Source: Piscirickettsiaceae bacterium (GTDB lineage Bacteria; Pseudomonadota; Gammaproteobacteria; Nitrosococcales; Methylophagaceae). From it: a DNA stretch of 64,000 nucleotides. The position numbers and the translations under genes are program-made. The stretch spans positions 62,001 through 126,000 of the forward strand of contig JABSQO010000004.1 of NCBI GenBank assembly GCA_013215775.1. Direction: 5' to 3'. The notes under the pieces are model-generated. The model saw only the letters and a program-made list of their open reading frames with translations, ran no database searches and was not told the origin of the DNA. Shown one piece after another: positions 49,890 to 58,709 of the stretch. Every line of letters starts with the position of its first letter. Position 1 is the stretch's first letter.

Positions 49890-51404
49890 ATGAATGAATT
49901 GTCAGTACAATTTGGTGAATTCTTAACGTCCGCGATGTATTTTATGGCAGCGTTATTTATTTTAGCGATAGTGTTATTGATATTATGGGTAATGGTGGTC
50001 TATGTTATTGATGTCACACAAACCGATCAAACTATTCGTAGAAATTATCCAGTTATAGGGCGTTTTCGCTACCTTTTTGAACATGTTGGTGAATTTTTTA
50101 GACAATACTTTTTTGCGATGGATCGTGAAGAATTACCCTTCAATAGGGCACAACGTTCTTGGGTTTATCGTGCTGCTAAAAATGTTGATAGCACTGTTGC
50201 TTTTGGTTCAACTGATAACGTTAATGGTCCAGGGCGAGTCCTCTTCATAAATTGTACCTTTCCGACACTAGGTGAGGATGCGGTGCCACCGATACCCGTT
50301 ACGATCGGTGAACAATGCAAGGAGCCTTATACCACCGACTCCATTATCAATATTTCTGGGATGAGCTTTGGTGCGATTTCTCGGCCAGCAGTTCAAGCCT
50401 TATCGGCGGGAGCTAAAGCTGCAGGTTGTTGGATGAACACGGGTGAGGGTGGTTTGTCGCAGTATCATCTGGAGGGCGGTGCAGATATTGTTTTTCAGAT
50501 TGGCACGGCTAAAAATGGCGTGCGAGATATAGAGGGTAACCTCAATGATGAAAAACTAAAAGAGGTCGCAGCACACGCCGAAGTTAAAATGTTTGAAATC
50601 AAAATGAGTCAAGGTGCGAAACCGGGTAAAGGCGGTATTTTACCGGGTGAAAAAGTAACTGAAGAAATTGCCAATATTCGAGGAATTGAAGTAGGTCAGG
50701 ATGCATTAAGTCCTAATCGCCACACCGATATTAATAGTTTTGATGATTTGATTGATATGATCAATCAAGTCCGTAATGTAACGGGCAAACCGACGGGTTT
50801 TAAAATGGTCGTGGGTGCGCCCCGGCAATTAGATGATCTATTTTCTGCGATCAAAAACCGTGGCATAGAATCTGCTCCAGACTTTATCACTATTGATGGA
50901 GCAGAAGGTGGTACTGGTGCTGCACCAATGGCATTAATCGATACTGTGGGTATGCCGCTACGTGCAAGCTTGCCTATAGTGATAGATAAATTGAATGAAT
51001 ATGGTCTTCGAGATCGTATCAGAGTAATTGCGTCCGGGAAGCTCATCACACCTGCGGCAGTAGCTTGGGCATTATGTATTGGTACGGATTTTGTTACTAG
51101 TGCTCGTGGATTTATGTTTTCACTAGGCTGTATTCAGGCGTTGCAATGTAATAAAAATACTTGTCCAACAGGTATCACAACACATGATCCAAAATTGCAA
51201 CGGGGTCTACATCCAGCATCAAAAGCCGTTCGTGTTACCAGCTATGTTAAAAACATGGTAAAAGAGGTTGGTGTCATCGCGCATTCATGTGGTGTAAAAA
51301 ACCCGAGAGCCTTAAATCGCAGTCATGCTTTAATATCATTGGGCAGTGGTAAGATTGTTGCTATGGATGAACTGTACCCTAATGTGGTACCAACGCAGGA
51401 GTAG
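49890..51404 (+). CDS. Membrane-anchored FMN-binding glutamate synthase-like protein
   Basis: The 504-residue protein has an N-terminal membrane helix (MAALFILAIVLLILWVMVVY), then a GltB-type FMN barrel. Motifs are ISGMSFGAISRPAVQALSAG, MSQGAKPGKGGILPG, IDGAEGGTGAAP and the Cys cluster LGCIQALQCNKNTCPTGI, which parallels the iron-sulfur site of glutamate synthase. It lacks the glutaminase domain, so its electron donor and substrate are unknown. The ATG at 49890 has AAGG 9 bases upstream. It is 3 bases from the antiporter gene. Confidence 0.9.
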   Translation: MNELSVQFGEFLTSAMYFMAALFILAIVLLILWVMVVYVIDVTQTDQTIRRNYPVIGRFRYLFEHVGEFFRQYFFAMDREELPFNRAQRSWVYRAAKNVDSTVAFGSTDNVNGPGRVLFINCTFPTLGEDAVPPIPVTIGEQCKEPYTTDSIINISGMSFGAISRPAVQALSAGAKAAGCWMNTGEGGLSQYHLEGGADIVFQIGTAKNGVRDIEGNLNDEKLKEVAAHAEVKMFEIKMSQGAKPGKGGILPGEKVTEEIANIRGIEVGQDALSPNRHTDINSFDDLIDMINQVRNVTGKPTGFKMVVGAPRQLDDLFSAIKNRGIESAPDFITIDGAEGGTGAAPMALIDTVGMPLRASLPIVIDKLNEYGLRDRIRVIASGKLITPAAVAWALCIGTDFVTSARGFMFSLGCIQALQCNKNTCPTGITTHDPKLQRGLHPASKAVRVTSYVKNMVKEVGVIAHSCGVKNPRALNRSHALISLGSGKIVAMDELYPNVVPTQE

Positions 51405-51407
51405 GTC

Positions 51408-52643
51408 ATGGCAATTAGCACTGGCTTGATGTTGTTGGCATTTATGCTGTTGTTGGCATTATTGGCGAAACCATTATCAGAGAAATATCATATTCCATTT
51501 GCTGGATTATTGGTGGTGATTGGATTTGTGGGTAGTGAAATATTGATTAGCTTTGGTGGTGATACGGGTATTCGATATGATTCATTCCATGATTTGATCC
51601 TATTTGTTTTTTTACCGCTATTAATTTTTGAAGCAGCATTTAAAATTGATGCTAAAAACCTATTCAAGCAACTGATCGTTATACTTTTCTTTGCTATCCC
51701 AGTGATGTTGTTGTCAACCTGTATTGCCGCTGTAATGATTTATTATGGTATTGACCATCCGACAGGTTTTCCATGGATTGCTGCATTGATAACAGGTGCT
51801 TTATTGTCAGCGACAGATCCGGTTGCAGTGATTGAAGTGATGCGTAAACTAGGCGTGCCAGATCGGCTCTGTATGTTACTGGATGGTGAAGCATTATTTA
51901 ATGATGCGACCTCAATTGTGACTTTTAGTATCTTTCTTTATATTGCACAACATCCAATGGAAGAGGTTGTGGTGAGTGACATTGTGGCCCGTTTCTTTGT
52001 GGTCTTTTTGGGCGGCATTATTGTGGGTTTGATTATTGGTCTTGGTTTTCTGTTTTTATCGCGTTTATTACAGGAGCATGTCCAACAGGCTATTGTGACC
52101 CTAATCTCTGCCTATGCATCATATTTGCTTGCTGAACAATGGCTTCATGTATCGGGTGTAATGGCAGTCTTGGTGACAGGATTAGTGATGAGCCGCGTTA
52201 TTCATCATGATTTTAAAGAGCATAATAAGGCTAATTTTGTCGATGATTTTTGGACATTTAATGTCTATGTTGCTGAGGCGTTAATGTTCTTACTGATGGG
52301 AGTGACGATTACGGTTGGTATGTTCATTGATAACTGGTTAGCGATGTTAATAGGTATTGTTGCAGTGTTGATTGCCCGCGCAGTGGGCGTATTTGGCGGT
52401 GCACCATTGATCTCATTATTGCCAGGTGTTGAGCGAATTTCACTGAGCTACCAGCGTATTATGTTTGTCGGTGGCTTACGTGGTGCGATAACGCTTGCTT
52501 TGGCACTATCGTTGCCAACTAATTTAAGTTATTGGTGGACGGTGCAATCAATCGCCTTTGGTGTCGTGCTCTTTACTTTGTTTGTACAGGCACCCATTAT
52601 TTCACCATTATTGAAACGACAAAATTTTAACAGCATGTCTTAG
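51408..52643 (+). CDS. CPA1-type Na+(K+)/H+ antiporter
   Basis: The 411-residue protein has about twelve membrane helices. The CPA1/NhaP core SATDPVAVIEVMRKLGVPDR and LDGEALFNDATSIV contains the Asp residues of the ion-binding site. GLRGAITLALALSLP lies near the C terminus. It exchanges Na+ or K+ for protons across the inner membrane. GGAG lies 6 bases before the ATG. No cytoplasmic regulatory domain is fused. Confidence 0.92.
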   Translation: MAISTGLMLLAFMLLLALLAKPLSEKYHIPFAGLLVVIGFVGSEILISFGGDTGIRYDSFHDLILFVFLPLLIFEAAFKIDAKNLFKQLIVILFFAIPVMLLSTCIAAVMIYYGIDHPTGFPWIAALITGALLSATDPVAVIEVMRKLGVPDRLCMLLDGEALFNDATSIVTFSIFLYIAQHPMEEVVVSDIVARFFVVFLGGIIVGLIIGLGFLFLSRLLQEHVQQAIVTLISAYASYLLAEQWLHVSGVMAVLVTGLVMSRVIHHDFKEHNKANFVDDFWTFNVYVAEALMFLLMGVTITVGMFIDNWLAMLIGIVAVLIARAVGVFGGAPLISLLPGVERISLSYQRIMFVGGLRGAITLALALSLPTNLSYWWTVQSIAFGVVLFTLFVQAPIISPLLKRQNFNSMS

Positions 52644-53335
52644 TGCTCAGAGATCAATTCAATTGCTCCACGGACCGTAATACTAATTTTATTTTTTCCA
52701 GCAGATAATGTTGGCGGAACTCCGCGTGCTTCACTCATCGCCATAGAGCGAGCCATCATAGGTTGTGGTTGATAAGAATTGCTGTCTATTGAAACGTGAA
52801 TAATACGATAACTATCTTCATTAAATTGTTTAGCGATCATCGATGCTTTGCTACGAAATTTGCTGATAGCCTCTTTGGTTAGTTGTTCTTTGACCCGTTC
52901 AACCGTTTGGTCTGAAACACTAAAATTCATTGATTGTACATTGGCTAAATCATTCAGCTCACCGACTAATTCACTTAATTGTTCAAAATTTTGGCTAGTA
53001 AGTTTAATATTTTGACTCACTTGCCAAGAGGTAATTTTACCTTTGTTATAGAGAGCGCGACTGTTATAGCTAGTCGTGTGAGTGCTGATGTCTTCGAATT
53101 TAACCGCTTTCTCTAAGATTAATGCCATTCTTTGATTAACGTGTTTAGTTAGAATAGCTGGAGATTGACCATTTTCTTGTACGACTAACATGGCAATTAA
53201 TTTATCATTTTCGGTGTCTAAGGATGCGGATGCCTGCAAGTTTATTTGGTTATAACGCAAGTCATCATCAGCATTGGCAGTAGTGACAGTAAAAGAGAGT
53301 AAACAAGCAAGTAGTAGTACATGTAATTTATTCAT
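52640..53335 (-). CDS. SIMPL (DUF541) domain periplasmic protein
   Basis: The 231-residue product has a signal peptide (MNKLHVLLLACLLSFTVTTANA). A DUF541 domain follows, with LQASASLDTENDKLIAMLVV, the LTKHVNQRMALIL segment and a KNKISITVRGAIEL end. The ATG at 53335 follows AAGGAT about 9 bases upstream; the frame continues to 53395 without better support. Family members are periplasmic, oligomeric and linked to oxidative stress in some bacteria. It overlaps the antiporter end by 4 bases convergently. Confidence 0.88.
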   Translation of the reverse strand: MNKLHVLLLACLLSFTVTTANADDDLRYNQINLQASASLDTENDKLIAMLVVQENGQSPAILTKHVNQRMALILEKAVKFEDISTHTTSYNSRALYNKGKITSWQVSQNIKLTSQNFEQLSELVGELNDLANVQSMNFSVSDQTVERVKEQLTKEAISKFRSKASMIAKQFNEDSYRIIHVSIDSNSYQPQPMMARSMAMSEARGVPPTLSAGKNKISITVRGAIELISEH

Positions 53336-53404
53336 AGTCGACCGATCCTTGATTAATATAATGGAAATCAAAGATAAGACTATCTCAAATGCCACAAGGT
53401 TTCA

Positions 53405-53445
53405 TATAATAAGCGTATTCAACCAACATCCGGTTGCGGTTGGTT
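53405..53445 (+). promoter_or_regulatory. Candidate -10 box and leader hairpin upstream of pgl
   Basis: A perfect TATAAT lies at 53405-53410, though no good -35 is seen. Downstream, AACCAA (53421-53426) pairs with TTGGTT (53440-53445) and CCG with CGG around a GTTG loop, giving a bulged stem at the expected start of the transcript. It could stabilise the mRNA or serve as an operator; I cannot decide. Confidence 0.4.
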
Positions 53446-53476
53446 TACTTTAAGAGAACAAGTTGAGGGGAAATAA

Positions 53477-54187
53477 GTGAAAGCAAAACAAAAAATCCTA
53501 GCCGATGGTGCAAGTTTGATTAATGCGGCCACTGAACAATTTGTCACTTCAGCGCGTTCAGCAATCGCTAAACGTGGTGTATTTCATGTGGCATTAGCGG
53601 GTGGTTCAACACCAAAAGGTCTATATCAAAAGTTAACAACATCACCTTATATGGAGCAAGTTGATTGGTCGCGAGTTCATTTGTTTTTTGGTGATGAACG
53701 TTGTGTATTACCCACTCACGATGATAGTAATTTCAAAATGGCTCGGCAGGCGATGATCGATCATCTGCCTATTCCACAAGGAAATGTACATCGTATGCCA
53801 ACTGAAAATGGTGATGCATCTGAAGTGGCGCTGAGTTATGCCCAAACAATGAATGAAGTGTTACAAGGTGAGCCGTTAGACTTAGTGTTATTAGGTTTGG
53901 GACCGGATGGTCATATTGCATCACTATTCCCAGGTACAGAGGCATTGGATGTCACGGAGACGTTAACGACGAGTCTTTATGTGGAGAAATTTGACTCGTG
54001 GCGAGTGACAATGACCTACCCTACTATTAATGCGGCAAGGCAAGTAATTGTCTTCATTGGTGGTGAAGCAAAAGCACCTATTGTCAGTGATATTACGAAT
54101 GATGTTGTACAGGGTCTACCTGTACAACGTTTAGCGCCACAGGGTGATTATTATTGGTATATGGATGCTGCAGCGGCTGGTCAATAA
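53477..54187 (+). CDS. pgl: 6-phosphogluconolactonase
   Basis: The enzyme hydrolyses 6-phosphogluconolactone in the oxidative pentose phosphate and Entner-Doudoroff routes. The 236-residue DevB-type product has ALAGGSTPKGLYQKL, HLFFGDERCVLPTHDDSN and LLGLGPDGHIASLFPG. The GTG start at 53477 has a strong AGGGGA 6 bases upstream. It overlaps glk by 1 base. zwf, usually adjacent, is not in this window. Confidence 0.95.
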   Translation: MKAKQKILADGASLINAATEQFVTSARSAIAKRGVFHVALAGGSTPKGLYQKLTTSPYMEQVDWSRVHLFFGDERCVLPTHDDSNFKMARQAMIDHLPIPQGNVHRMPTENGDASEVALSYAQTMNEVLQGEPLDLVLLGLGPDGHIASLFPGTEALDVTETLTTSLYVEKFDSWRVTMTYPTINAARQVIVFIGGEAKAPIVSDITNDVVQGLPVQRLAPQGDYYWYMDAAAAGQ

Positions 54188-55173
54188 TGCGTCAATTATT
54201 AGCTGTCGATATAGGGGGTACTAAAACCTTATTTCAGTTAAGTAGCGAGCAGGGCGAAGTTATTTTAGAACAAGAATATCCTAGCCAAGGCTATGACAGT
54301 TTTGATGATGTGTTAGCAGAGTTTGTAGCACAACAATCAATCAAGGATTATTCTATTGATAGTGCTTGTTTTGCGATGGCTGGCCCAGTATTAGGTCGAG
54401 AAGGAAAGGTCACTAATTTACCCTGGCAGTTAAACGCTGATGAACTGGCTGCTAAATTTAATATTACGCATGTTCATTTATGTAATGATTTTGAAGCAGT
54501 TGCTTATGGAATCTCTTGTCTTACAGATGATGAAATTGTGACTTTACAACAAGGAAAACCGATTGATAACGCACCTAGAGCTGTAATCGGTGCAGGGACA
54601 GGTTTAGGGCAGGCATTGTTGTTACCTGAAGGTAAACAATGGCGAGTTGTCCCGACAGAAGGTGGCCATACTGACTTTGCTCCAACCGATTCTAAACAAA
54701 TTTTGTTGTTGGAGCATTTAATAGAACGGTTTGGGCATGTTTCATACGAGCGTGTGGTGTCGGGTGTCGGTTTGGTATCAATTTATGAATTTTTACGTGC
54801 TTACCAGCAAGTGGATGAAAACCCAGATTTGCGCCAGGCAATGATGGAAAGTGATCCGGGAGAAGCGATTAGTCAATATGCGCTTGAGCATCAAGATACA
54901 TTAGCATTAGAAGCATTAGATATGTTTATTCAGATTTATGGTGCACAAGCTGGCAATATGGCATTAAACGTCTTACCAAGAGCTGGTTTATATATTGCTG
55001 GTGGTATTGCTGCCAAGAATTTGCAACGCTTTAAACAGGGTGGTTTCATGGATGCTTTTATTGCCAAAGGAAAAATGATGGGATTAGTAAAAGATATCCC
55101 TGTACGATTAATATTGCAGCCTAAAGTAGGTTTGCTTGGAGCACGACAATTAGCACAACAAATAATGGTATAA
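54187..55173 (+). CDS. glk: Glucokinase
   Basis: The 328-residue enzyme phosphorylates glucose with ATP and belongs to the proteobacterial Glk group. It has the phosphate loop LLAVDIGGTKTLFQL, the sugar-binding LCNDFEAVAYGI, GAGTGLGQALLL and PTEGGHTDFAPTD. The ATG at 54187 shares its A with the pgl stop; an upstream start at 54154 lies within pgl and is not needed. It is coupled to pgl in a sugar-phosphate module. Confidence 0.95.
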   Translation: MRQLLAVDIGGTKTLFQLSSEQGEVILEQEYPSQGYDSFDDVLAEFVAQQSIKDYSIDSACFAMAGPVLGREGKVTNLPWQLNADELAAKFNITHVHLCNDFEAVAYGISCLTDDEIVTLQQGKPIDNAPRAVIGAGTGLGQALLLPEGKQWRVVPTEGGHTDFAPTDSKQILLLEHLIERFGHVSYERVVSGVGLVSIYEFLRAYQQVDENPDLRQAMMESDPGEAISQYALEHQDTLALEALDMFIQIYGAQAGNMALNVLPRAGLYIAGGIAAKNLQRFKQGGFMDAFIAKGKMMGLVKDIPVRLILQPKVGLLGARQLAQQIMV

Positions 55174-55180
55174 CAAAACG

Positions 55181-55567
55181 ATGAGTATGGAAAAAAAGAA
55201 CAATAATATATTGGTAGATGTTGAAACAGCCTATCTTGAACATGAGTCTGATCCAGAAAAAGCGCGATATCTGTTTGCCTATACCATTACCATTAAAAAT
55301 TCAGGTCTCATTTCAGCACGATTATTATCGCGTTATTGGAAAATAACGGGTGGTGATGGCCATGAGCAAGAAGTGCAAGGTGATGGCGTGATAGGTCAAC
55401 ATCCATATTTAACACCAGAACAAGAATTTACTTATACCAGTGCTGCAATGTTAGATACACCGGTCGGTATGATGCAAGGACATTATATTATGCTCAATGA
55501 TGATGGCGAGCGATTTGAAGTTGATATTCCTGCATTTACCTTATCGGTTCCACAAACATTACATTAG
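55181..55567 (+). CDS. apaG: ApaG protein
   Basis: The 128-residue immunoglobulin-like-fold protein has the ApaG core: YLFAYTITIKNSG, LLSRYWKITGGDG, EVQGDGVIGQHPYLTPEQEF, and GHYIMLNDDGERFEVDIPAF. The GDGVIGQ-P segment is strongly conserved. Function is not firmly known; the family has been linked to Co2+/Mg2+ tolerance. It lies 7 bases after glk, not with ksgA/apaH as in E. coli. Confidence 0.93.
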   Translation: MSMEKKNNNILVDVETAYLEHESDPEKARYLFAYTITIKNSGLISARLLSRYWKITGGDGHEQEVQGDGVIGQHPYLTPEQEFTYTSAAMLDTPVGMMQGHYIMLNDDGERFEVDIPAFTLSVPQTLH

Positions 55568-55574
55568 AGTGAAT

Positions 55575-56459
55575 TTATTTCTCAATCGCAATACATTGAC
55601 CAATTGATCTTGGGGCGCAAAGTTGGCCATTAGGCCAGATAGCGTGATCAAAGCGGGTATTAGTGAGTACACTGCCTCCTAAATTAGCACCAGTAAGATC
55701 AGTATAAGATAGATCAGCATTGGTGAGATCAGCATAACTTAAATCTGCTTTTCTCAAGTTGGCGCCAAGTAATATGCTGTTCTGCAACTGACTATAATTG
55801 AGGTTTGTAAAGCGGAGATCGGCATAGGCAAGATCAGCACCAGTCAAGGTGATATTCATTAAATTTGATCCGACAAGTCTACTGTTACGTAATTTGGCAT
55901 TACTAAGATCTTGATCTTGTAGGTTTAATTTGGGTTTTAAGCAATTATTCCAATTCACTTCAGGCATAGCTGGGGCAGAACAATTTGCGAAAGGTACTGG
56001 AATTTCGGTAGGAAAAGATACCGCTAAAAATGTGCTAATTGTCAAAATTGAAAATACGCTGATCAGCGGCCAAAAGAGATATTCTTTTTGTTGTCGAAAT
56101 TTTTGCATCAATAGGGTATGAGGCCGACGATGTTGAATGTCATCGTCATTTTCTTGTAGCCGGCGATCTTCCTTGCGTTGTTGGCTAGCAATAATGATCT
56201 CTTCAGGCTGAGGATTGCGGCGATCGAAACCATCACGTTCATCTAAATTCTTTTTCGTTTTTTCTTTGTTGAGCTCATTGTTGCCGGGATGTAATTCAGG
56301 CCTATTTCGCACAAAATGCCAATTTTTCTGATCAGTGCTGACTTCGTCATGCATCGCAAGGCGACCGAGTGTAATGTTGTTTGTCACAATCACACTAGTA
56401 AACGGGCCTTTAATACTACTTTGATGGCGGGTATACCAAAGTATTGTTTTCTTTTCCAT
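55575..56459 (-). CDS. GYF_2-like, transmembrane and pentapeptide-repeat protein
   Basis: The 294-residue protein has three parts. An N-terminal GYF_2/DUF4339-like domain (residues 1-55) has ILWYTRHQSSIKGPFTS, GRLAMHDEVS and NWHFVRNRPEL. A charged linker and one membrane helix (about 130-150, FWPLISVFSILTISTFLAVSF) follow. The periplasmic end holds about 15 pentapeptide repeats of the A(D/N)LxY/A type (about 183-270). The repeats likely form a right-handed beta-helix. I know no function for this combination. Confidence 0.82.
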   Translation of the reverse strand: MEKKTILWYTRHQSSIKGPFTSVIVTNNITLGRLAMHDEVSTDQKNWHFVRNRPELHPGNNELNKEKTKKNLDERDGFDRRNPQPEEIIIASQQRKEDRRLQENDDDIQHRRPHTLLMQKFRQQKEYLFWPLISVFSILTISTFLAVSFPTEIPVPFANCSAPAMPEVNWNNCLKPKLNLQDQDLSNAKLRNSRLVGSNLMNITLTGADLAYADLRFTNLNYSQLQNSILLGANLRKADLSYADLTNADLSYTDLTGANLGGSVLTNTRFDHAIWPNGQLCAPRSIGQCIAIEK

Positions 56460-56513
56460 GATGCTTTCTCTAAGCGAGTAAGTTGCTTGTTATACTAGCA
56501 CTGTGAATAACAA

Positions 56514-58238
56514 ATGTGGGCTGATATTATCGTGTTGATTCCACAATCAATACAAATTCCAGTTGGCTTGATTCAAGACATTCCTCCAAGACTGTTAGTA
56601 GATCTAGCTATTGGGCAACAACTTGAAGCTGTTGTGGCGAAAGCCGCTCTCGCAGGTGAACTAGTGACTATTAAGGTAGGTGATAGTTTATTAACGATTC
56701 GTACACAAGAATCATTGCAGGCGGGACAACGTATACAGCTCGAATTGATTTTAGAGAATGGCAAACCAGTATTAAAGTTTGTGTCATCGCAGAGCGGTCA
56801 ATCCACTATACCGTTGATTGATACAACAACTCAGCTTAACAATCCCAATATCAATACAGCTGTTAATAGTATAAAAGCAGGTCAACACGTTAATAATCTC
56901 AATATCAATACGGCTGTTAATAGTATAAAAGTGGGTCAACATGTGGCAGTCGAGGTTGTTAAATTATTGGCAGAGAATAGAGTGTTGGTGCAAACGATAA
57001 CAAGCGACAATCGGTCTCAAGTTATAACAAAACCTGAAATTCAACGCTTTGATATTGATGTTTCTCAACTTTCACAACGATATAAACAAGGTGATAAATT
57101 AACGCTGGAGATAGTTGGCATCAAACCTCTCACCATAAATTTACGGCCAGAACAGCCTCCAGCCCGCGAAAAAATAATTTTAGAACGGTTACAACAATTG
57201 ATCCGTCAGCAAGTGGACAAGCCAAGTTTAAATACCATAGCAAAAGCATTTCATAATCAACAAGTCCCTGCACCAGTACAAAGTGAAGTCCGACAACTTC
57301 TACAACATGCTTTAGATAAGCCGGCGCTGACCAAATCAAATGCTTTTAAACAGGCCTTATTGTCATCGGGTGTTTTTACCGAAAAACAATTGCTTAGCCA
57401 ACCTATTGTGATTAAACAAGATTTTAAAGCAAATGTGTTGAAGCTCATCACTGTATTAGAAACGGTCATTGCTCAAGCCAGTCAGAAAGGTAGTGATACA
57501 ACAGTGGTTCTTAATAAGCTACCGGCACAAGTACAAGCAGCATTAGCTACACAAGGAAAAACGCCGACACAACTACTTAATATTCTATTATCAGGGAGAA
57601 GTCTTTCACCCGGTCCTCAAAGTTCAATTGCCCACACAATACCGGTTATTACTAGTCAAGATCAGGCATTATTATTAGCTCAATTACTGAATACCACTAA
57701 GCCATCTATTGAGCGAGCAGTTACAGTCACTAATCGGCAAGTACCAATCATTTTGTCTGAATTACAGGCGATGCTTAGAGAGGTTGAAGGTGTGCATAGC
57801 AAATTGCAATTCAATCAGTTATCGATGTTAAAAGAACCTGAGAGTACAAATACGCTAGCAAGTTGGTTATTTGATGTGCCGATTAAAGACAAGCAAAATT
57901 TAGATTTATTACAACTTCAAATTGATCAGCATAGGCAACAATCTGACGATGAGATGGAAGATATTTGGAGTGTACATATTCGATTAGATACTCAGAATTT
58001 AGGGCCTGTCCAAGCAACAGTGACCATGCATTCTGACGATATCAAAATAATACTTCGTGCTGAACGAAAGCAAAGTGCTCAGTTATTAGAAGATAATTTA
58101 ACGTTGTTGGATGCTGCACTATCCAAATTGGGCGTTTCTATCAGTCATATGAATTGCTATTGTGGAGAAATTTCAAAGCCAGTATTGATGGAGAACGATT
58201 TAGTACAAAGTAATTCATTAGTGGATGTGTCAGTGTGA
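56514..58238 (+). CDS. FliK-like flagellar hook-length control protein
   Basis: The 574-residue protein is Gln/Leu-rich and low in structure for most of its length. It ends in a Flg_hook-type domain (about 475-560) with WSVHIRLDTQNLGPVQATVT, then LLDAALSKLGVSI. FliK secreted rulers set hook length and switch export specificity with FlhB. This copy may be the true FliK or a paralogue beside the FlhB-C-like gene downstream. The ATG at 56514 has no strong ribosome binding site. A tandem duplication lies near residues 109-144. Confidence 0.8.
   Translation: MWADIIVLIPQSIQIPVGLIQDIPPRLLVDLAIGQQLEAVVAKAALAGELVTIKVGDSLLTIRTQESLQAGQRIQLELILENGKPVLKFVSSQSGQSTIPLIDTTTQLNNPNINTAVNSIKAGQHVNNLNINTAVNSIKVGQHVAVEVVKLLAENRVLVQTITSDNRSQVITKPEIQRFDIDVSQLSQRYKQGDKLTLEIVGIKPLTINLRPEQPPAREKIILERLQQLIRQQVDKPSLNTIAKAFHNQQVPAPVQSEVRQLLQHALDKPALTKSNAFKQALLSSGVFTEKQLLSQPIVIKQDFKANVLKLITVLETVIAQASQKGSDTTVVLNKLPAQVQAALATQGKTPTQLLNILLSGRSLSPGPQSSIAHTIPVITSQDQALLLAQLLNTTKPSIERAVTVTNRQVPIILSELQAMLREVEGVHSKLQFNQLSMLKEPESTNTLASWLFDVPIKDKQNLDLLQLQIDQHRQQSDDEMEDIWSVHIRLDTQNLGPVQATVTMHSDDIKIILRAERKQSAQLLEDNLTLLDAALSKLGVSISHMNCYCGEISKPVLMENDLVQSNSLVDVSV
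56838..56945 (+). repeat. 54-bp tandem duplication inside the FliK-like gene
   Basis: Two adjacent 54-base units (56838-56891 and 56892-56945) are nearly identical and encode two copies of NN-x-NINTAVNSIK-x-GQHV. Few substitutions separate them, so the duplication looks recent. It keeps the reading frame and lengthens the ruler-like region by 18 residues. Confidence 0.9.
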
Positions 58239-58519
58239 GTGAATTCGAGACTTTGCGCGCGATAGCATTACAATATGATGGTGAAAATGCACCAACAGTC
58301 ACTGCTTCTGGTGAAGGTGTTATTGCCGAAGAAATTATTCGAATAGCACGAGAACATGGCGTGCCGTTGCGGGAAGATGCCATGTTGGCTGAGTTATTGG
58401 GTGAGCTTGAATTAGGTGAAGAAATCCCCGAGATGTTATATCGTGTCATTGCTGAAGTCATCGCTTTTGCTTACTTGGTTTCAGGTAAAGTCCCTGTAAT
58501 TCAAGATAAAAATCCTTAA
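58235..58519 (+). CDS. FlhB/YscU C-terminal domain-like protein (FhlX type)
   Basis: The 94-residue protein matches only the cytoplasmic C-terminal part of flagellar export switch FlhB: RAIALQYDGENAPTVTASGE, then EIIRIAREHGVPLREDAMLA. It lacks membrane helices and the NPTH autocleavage motif, so it resembles the cleaved FlhB-CC fragment. Similar stand-alone proteins occur beside FliK-like genes. It overlaps that gene by 4 bases (GTGA), implying coupled synthesis. Confidence 0.88.
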   Translation: MSEFETLRAIALQYDGENAPTVTASGEGVIAEEIIRIAREHGVPLREDAMLAELLGELELGEEIPEMLYRVIAEVIAFAYLVSGKVPVIQDKNP

Positions 58520-58709
58520 AAATGTGACGTATTTAACAGTTTTTATCGAAGTCTTCTGCGTGTCAAATTTACAACACTTTATAATTTAGGTTATATAAAT
58601 GTCATTAAGTGTTGATTTTTATCAATAAAACAGATATTGTCATCGCTAAGTTGGAGAGAGTTAGAGACCATAGTGATCTGAAATTGTGACAATGTTGAGA
58701 GAAAAAAAT

